A stretch of 8,990 nucleotides of DNA from Christensenella sp. UBA4379 (GTDB lineage: Bacteria > Bacillota > Clostridia > Christensenellales > Aristaeellaceae): NCBI GenBank assembly GCA_002391225.1, contig DGRV01000042.1, positions 13,171-22,160 on the forward strand, in the 5' to 3' direction. Shown here piece after piece: positions 6,045 to 8,990 of this stretch (position 1 is the first letter of the stretch; each line of letters opens with the position of its first letter). The position numbers were made by a program, and so were the translations under genes. The notes beneath the pieces were generated by a model. It was not told where the DNA came from. It searched no databases and was given only the letters and a program-made list of their open reading frames with translations.

Positions 6045-8479
6045 CAGGCGTTGCCTTCCAGGCCCAGCTGCCGGCGGTACTGCGCGAACTCGGCGTCATT
6101 GCACTGGACGAAGTGGCCGGGCGTGATTTCCCTAAAGGAGGGCTTGTCCACGCTGTAATCATGGGCTGTCAGCGGGTCGTAGCGGATCCTGACGCGCTGC
6201 TTTTCGGACACCGGGTCCGGCAGCGGGATGGCAGACAGAAGGCTGACCGTATACGGATGCAGCGGATGAGCGAACAGCTCGTCCGAAGTCGCCATCTCGA
6301 CGATGTGCCCAAAGTACATGACGGCGATGCGGTCGGAGAAGTATTTGACCACAGAGAGGTTGTGGGCGATGAACATGATGGTCAGGCCCATCCGCTCCCG
6401 CAGGTCGTTGAGCAGGTTGATGATCTGCGCCTGAATGGAAACGTCCAGGGCGGAGATCGGTTCGTCCGCGATGATCAGGTCTGGCTCCATGATGATGGCC
6501 CGGGCGATGCCGATGCGCTGACGCTGACCGCCGGAGAACTCATGGGGATAGCGGTCCGCGTGCTCGCGCACCAGGCCCACCAGCTCCAGCATCTCGTTGA
6601 CCTTGTTGTTGATATATTCCTTGTCCTTGATGCCGCGGATGATCAAGCCTTCGGCGATGATCTCCCGCACGGTCATGCGCGGGTTGATCGAGGCGATCGG
6701 GTCCTGGAAGATCATCTGCATCCGGGTCATCACGTTGTCCTTGGCTGCTACGCGGCGCTCGGTCTCATACCGGCGGGTGCGCTCCTGAGCGGCCGCGCCG
6801 GAAAGCTTCGCCATGTCCGCTTCGTAGGCTTCCTTGAGCTTTTTGAGCCTTCTTTCGCGGTAGAGCTGGACGCACTTTTCCTTTTCGACGGCGCTCTCCA
6901 GGGCGTTGTCTTCCGCTTTGATCAGCTTTTCTTTGAGTTCCTTCTGGAGGCGTTCGGCTTCGTCCTGCTTGCCGGCCTTCTGCGCTTCGCTGATCAGGCC
7001 GCTGTAGTCCTGCCTGAGCTGGGCCTTGAGCACCGGCAGACCGTTCTGGGAAGAGGAGATCCTCAGGCCGTCAAAGTACACGTCGCCTTCCGTGGGATCG
7101 TAGAGGTTGATGATGGTGCGGCCCGTGGTGGTCTTGCCGCAGCCGCTCTCGCCCACCAGACCGAACACTTCTCCGCGTTTGATCTGGAAGCTGACGTCGT
7201 CGACGGCCTTGGTGACCCCGCCGCCGCCCTTGAAATACTGCTTTAAGTGCTCGACCCGGAGCAGCACGTCCGGATCCTCCTGGATGCCGGCGTCCTTGCG
7301 CTGGGCCAGCAGGTGCCTGCTGACGGCGATCTTGATGCCCCAGGCGATCAGCAGCAGGGCGATGCCAACGCACAGCATCAGCAAGTAGCGGGCGACCACC
7401 GCCCAGAAGCCGGACACGATGCCGATGGTGGCGCGCTTATCCGCTTCGGCGATGATGGTGGTATTCAGATAGTTCTGCTCCCACCCTTCCGCGGCGGAGC
7501 CGGTTTCCTTGGAAGCCCTGCTTCTCAGCGCGTCGGCAATCGCCTGATAGCTGCCGTCAAAGTTCTGGCTCTCCAGCAGGGAGGGCATGATCATGGCGAA
7601 GGCCGTTTCGGTGTCCAGATCGCCGCCTAAGTTCTGATCAGGGTATTTCGCGGCCACGGCGGCGGCGGTATCCCGGATCAGGGGAGCGAAGTCCATCGTT
7701 TCCCCAGCCTGCTTTTTGGTAAGAAGCGCGCCCAGGCTGATGGAGAAGTTGTCGGTCATCTCCGCCCGTTCGCTTTCGCGGACCTGGGACAGCTTGGTCA
7801 GATAGGTGTCGTAGTTGAAGCGGCTGCCCATCCAGGCCTTGACGTCCTTGACGGCGTTGCCGGCGGCGGCGTCCTCTTCCAGCATGACCTTGACGGCCGA
7901 CATGAATTCAAACCAGGTGCCGCCCTCTGCCCCGTGCTCGGCGGTGAAGGCTTCGTAATACTCCTTAAACCAGGACTCCTGGCTGGCGGCCTGGAGCTTG
8001 GCGACCTTGCCCTTTTTGGGCGGAGCGGCCAGGGCGTTGATGTAATCGAAAATTTCCCGGAGCTCCTGACTGTCCTGCATGTCCTCCAGGCTTTCCAGCC
8101 TGGTCAGGAAGGCGGAGGCGTCAAATTCCTCGTTCAGCCAGCGGAGGTTTTCCTCCCGGACGGCGGCCTTGCGCTTTTCAAAGCCGGCCTCCAGGCGGGA
8201 GAACCAGCGGTCAAAATAAGGCCTGATTTCCTGGGCCCTTGCTTCCGGCTCCAGGTCCCGGTTGGCGGCGGCCCGGCTCATAGCTTTAAAATAGCTGTTG
8301 TCAAAGGCCAGCCGGTCGGCCAGGTTCGTCCCCTCGTCCACGCTGTTCATGGCGTTTTTCAGCGTATTCCACGGGCCGCCGGTGTTGGCCAGGGAATAGA
8401 TCCACAGCACCACGGACACGAGGATCAGCACAATGCCGGCAACCTTCAGTACCTTGGAAAATTTATTCAGCTGCTTCAC
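6044..8479 (-). CDS. oppF: OppF-like ABC ATPase with N-terminal membrane-anchored ectodomain
   Basis: This 811-residue protein is more than twice the size of an ordinary OppF/DppF (about 320-340). Order: basic N-terminus, membrane helix about 11-30, a charged helical segment about 31-352 with no cysteine, second membrane helix about 362-386, a basic stretch (KIAVSRHLLAQRK), then the ATPase from about 402. Positive charges flanking both helices put 31-352 outside and the ATPase in the cytosol. ATPase motifs are intact: Walker A GESGCGKTT (443-451), Q-loop FQDP (591-594), signature SGGQRQR (649-655), Walker B LIIADEP (668-674), D-loop SALD and switch H706. The oligopeptide-transporter C-terminal motif is present (HPLHPYTVSLLSAIP, then ITPGHFV). 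An extra charged helical insertion of about 110 residues (475-585) sits between Walker A and the Q-loop. The start is GTG (8477-8479), in a GTGA overlap with the upstream stop, with AAGGGAGG 9 nt upstream. It would pair with OppD to drive peptide import. The ectodomain's role is unknown. Confidence 0.9.
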   Translation of the reverse strand: MKQLNKFSKVLKVAGIVLILVSVVLWIYSLANTGGPWNTLKNAMNSVDEGTNLADRLAFDNSYFKAMSRAAANRDLEPEARAQEIRPYFDRWFSRLEAGFEKRKAAVREENLRWLNEEFDASAFLTRLESLEDMQDSQELREIFDYINALAAPPKKGKVAKLQAASQESWFKEYYEAFTAEHGAEGGTWFEFMSAVKVMLEEDAAAGNAVKDVKAWMGSRFNYDTYLTKLSQVRESERAEMTDNFSISLGALLTKKQAGETMDFAPLIRDTAAAVAAKYPDQNLGGDLDTETAFAMIMPSLLESQNFDGSYQAIADALRSRASKETGSAAEGWEQNYLNTTIIAEADKRATIGIVSGFWAVVARYLLMLCVGIALLLIAWGIKIAVSRHLLAQRKDAGIQEDPDVLLRVEHLKQYFKGGGGVTKAVDDVSFQIKRGEVFGLVGESGCGKTTTGRTIINLYDPTEGDVYFDGLRISSSQNGLPVLKAQLRQDYSGLISEAQKAGKQDEAERLQKELKEKLIKAEDNALESAVEKEKCVQLYRERRLKKLKEAYEADMAKLSGAAAQERTRRYETERRVAAKDNVMTRMQMIFQDPIASINPRMTVREIIAEGLIIRGIKDKEYINNKVNEMLELVGLVREHADRYPHEFSGGQRQRIGIARAIIMEPDLIIADEPISALDVSIQAQIINLLNDLRERMGLTIMFIAHNLSVVKYFSDRIAVMYFGHIVEMATSDELFAHPLHPYTVSLLSAIPLPDPVSEKQRVRIRYDPLTAHDYSVDKPSFREITPGHFVQCNDAEFAQYRRQLGLEGNA
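6725..7057 (-). other. Charged coiled-coil-like insertion in the OppF nucleotide-binding domain
   Basis: Residues about 475-585 separate the Walker A region (ending FDGLRI) from RMQMIFQDP. In ordinary OppF proteins this span is very short. The inserted stretch is dominated by Lys, Glu, Arg, Ala and Leu (for example AERLQKELKEKLIKAED and RERRLKKLKEAYEADMAKL), which suggests one or two long helices, perhaps a hairpin. The frame and all later motifs are kept, so it is not a frameshift artefact. Confidence 0.85.
7415..8389 (-). other. Predicted extracytoplasmic domain of the OppF-like protein
   Basis: Residues about 31-355 lie between two membrane helices and have no family I recognise. The segment is mostly helical and charged, rich in Glu, Ala and aromatic residues (RWFSRLEAGFEKRK, WFKEYYEAFTAEHG, FNYDTYLTKLSQVRESE), with no cysteines and no evident internal repeat. 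It could be a substrate-binding, sensor or assembly domain. Topology is inferred from hydrophobicity and flanking charge only. Confidence 0.7.
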
Positions 8480-8990
8480 GCTTCCGCGCCTCCCTTCTGC
8501 TGCGCGGCCTGTTCGCGTGCGCGCATTCTCTTGATCCTCTCGGTCACGATGGCCGGCGGATCCACCTTCGGGGCGTTGGGATGCAGCAGCCAGGTGGCGG
8601 CCTGGTGGGTCGGGCTCACCTCAAACATGGGCGGCTGTTCCTCCAGGTCGATCTGCATGGCGTACTGGTTGCGCGCGGCAAAAGCGTCTCCCTTGGGTGG
8701 GAGGATCATGTCAGGCGGCGTACCGGGGATGGCGGAGAGCTTCTCCTTGGTTTCCAGGTCCGGCATGGAGGCCAGCAGCGCCCAGGTGTAAGGATGCCGC
8801 GGGTCGTAGAAAATATCCTCTGCCGTGCCGTATTCGACGATCTTGCCGGCGTACATGATGGCGATGCGGTCCGCCATGTTGGCAACCACGCCCAGGTCGT
8901 GGGTGATAAAGATGATGGACAGGCGGCGTTCCTTCTTGAGCCGGTTGATCAGCTCCAGGATCTGAGCCTGAATGGTCACGTCCAGCGCGG
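8476..8990 (-). CDS. oppD: Oligopeptide ABC transporter ATPase OppD (C-terminal part; 5' end outside window)
   Basis: The gene runs in from the right edge. The visible 171 residues begin in the D-loop (ALDVTIQAQILELINRL), so Walker A, signature and Walker B lie outside; the GTG at 8979 is an internal Val codon, not a start. Visible are the switch histidine in IIFITHDLGVVANMADRI, MYAGKIVEYG, and the OppD/DppD C-terminal extension: HPYTWALLASMPDLE, then IPGTPPDMILPPKGDAFAAR, PPMFEVSPTHQAATWLLHP. The C-terminal region, which in many OppD/DppD proteins has four conserved cysteines, has none: the positions read D, N, D and T (DAFAARNQYAMQID and ATWLLHP). OppD is one of the two cytoplasmic ATPases that power peptide import. 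Its stop overlaps the start of the downstream OppF-like gene by four bases (GTGA). Confidence 0.95.
   Translation of the reverse strand, partial: ALDVTIQAQILELINRLKKERRLSIIFITHDLGVVANMADRIAIMYAGKIVEYGTAEDIFYDPRHPYTWALLASMPDLETKEKLSAIPGTPPDMILPPKGDAFAARNQYAMQIDLEEQPPMFEVSPTHQAATWLLHPNAPKVDPPAIVTERIKRMRAREQAAQQKGGAEA
8489..8496 (-). promoter_or_regulatory. Ribosome binding site supporting the GTG start of the OppF-like gene
   Basis: The minus strand reads AAGGGAGG, 9 nt before GTG at 8479. It lies inside the last codons of oppD (encoding KGGAEA) and supports translation of the full-length form with its N-terminal membrane helix, rather than an internal start that would give only the ATPase. 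Confidence 0.85.

Noticed and set aside
5358..6158. A 266-codon plus-strand open frame spanning the promoter, terminator and DUF3899-like gene
   Set aside because: It runs through a clear promoter and terminator of the other strand and is antisense to a gene with coherent membrane helices. No family resemblance was seen.
6113..7246. A 377-codon plus-strand open frame opposite the OppF-like gene
   Set aside because: It lies wholly antisense to conserved ABC ATPase motifs, has low-complexity composition (His, Asp, Val, Gly) and has no supporting ribosome binding site. It is a shadow of codon bias. The same holds for the plus-strand frames at 7247-7630 and 7934-8791.
8977..8979. GTG at 8979 as the oppD start
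   Set aside because: It encodes the Val of the conserved ALDVTIQAQ D-loop region, and the frame is open to the window edge with conserved residues before it.

Overview
The window looks like chromosomal DNA of a GC-rich member of the Bacillota, most likely class Clostridia. The support is the CarB and DapF sequences, a DUF3899-type membrane protein, a YdjI-like SPFH/zinc-ribbon protein, purine-rich Shine-Dalgarno sites and compact AT-rich spacers between GC-rich genes. No mobile element, rRNA, tRNA or CRISPR array was seen. The placement is inferred from protein resemblance alone.

Layout. (1) Positions 1-2889, plus strand: the 3' part of a carB gene (large subunit of carbamoyl-phosphate synthase) that continues in frame, without a stop, into a full-length dapF (diaminopimelate epimerase). 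It ends at a long hairpin that can serve both converging transcription units. (2) Positions 2961-5310, minus strand, transcription running from 5310 towards 2961: a gene for a response-regulator-like protein with no visible output domain, then an SPFH-domain protein with a C-terminal CPxCG array, then a small zinc-ribbon protein with an acidic tail. A near-consensus sigma-A promoter lies at 5372-5400, with a duplicated 14-bp element in the leader. A terminator-like hairpin separates the second and third genes. (3) Positions 5541-8990, minus strand: the end of an oligopeptide/dipeptide ABC transporter operon, namely the oppD 3' end, an unusual 811-aa oppF-like ATPase, and a DUF3899-like membrane protein. 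The three genes overlap by 1-4 bases and end at a strong intrinsic terminator.

How the parts work together. The CarB-DapF polypeptide joins carbamoyl-phosphate synthesis (arginine and pyrimidines) to the last step of meso-diaminopimelate synthesis (lysine and peptidoglycan). The DapF half keeps its substrate-binding residues and the second catalytic Cys but has Ala in place of the first. The OppD/OppF pair would power peptide uptake through permeases encoded outside the window. The OppF partner carries its own two-helix membrane anchor with a roughly 325-residue domain predicted outside the cell, plus a roughly 110-residue charged helical insertion inside the nucleotide-binding domain. The SPFH gene cluster looks like a membrane-organisation or stress module of unknown trigger.

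The most unusual items are the CarB-DapF fusion with its altered active site and the membrane-anchored OppF-like ATPase.
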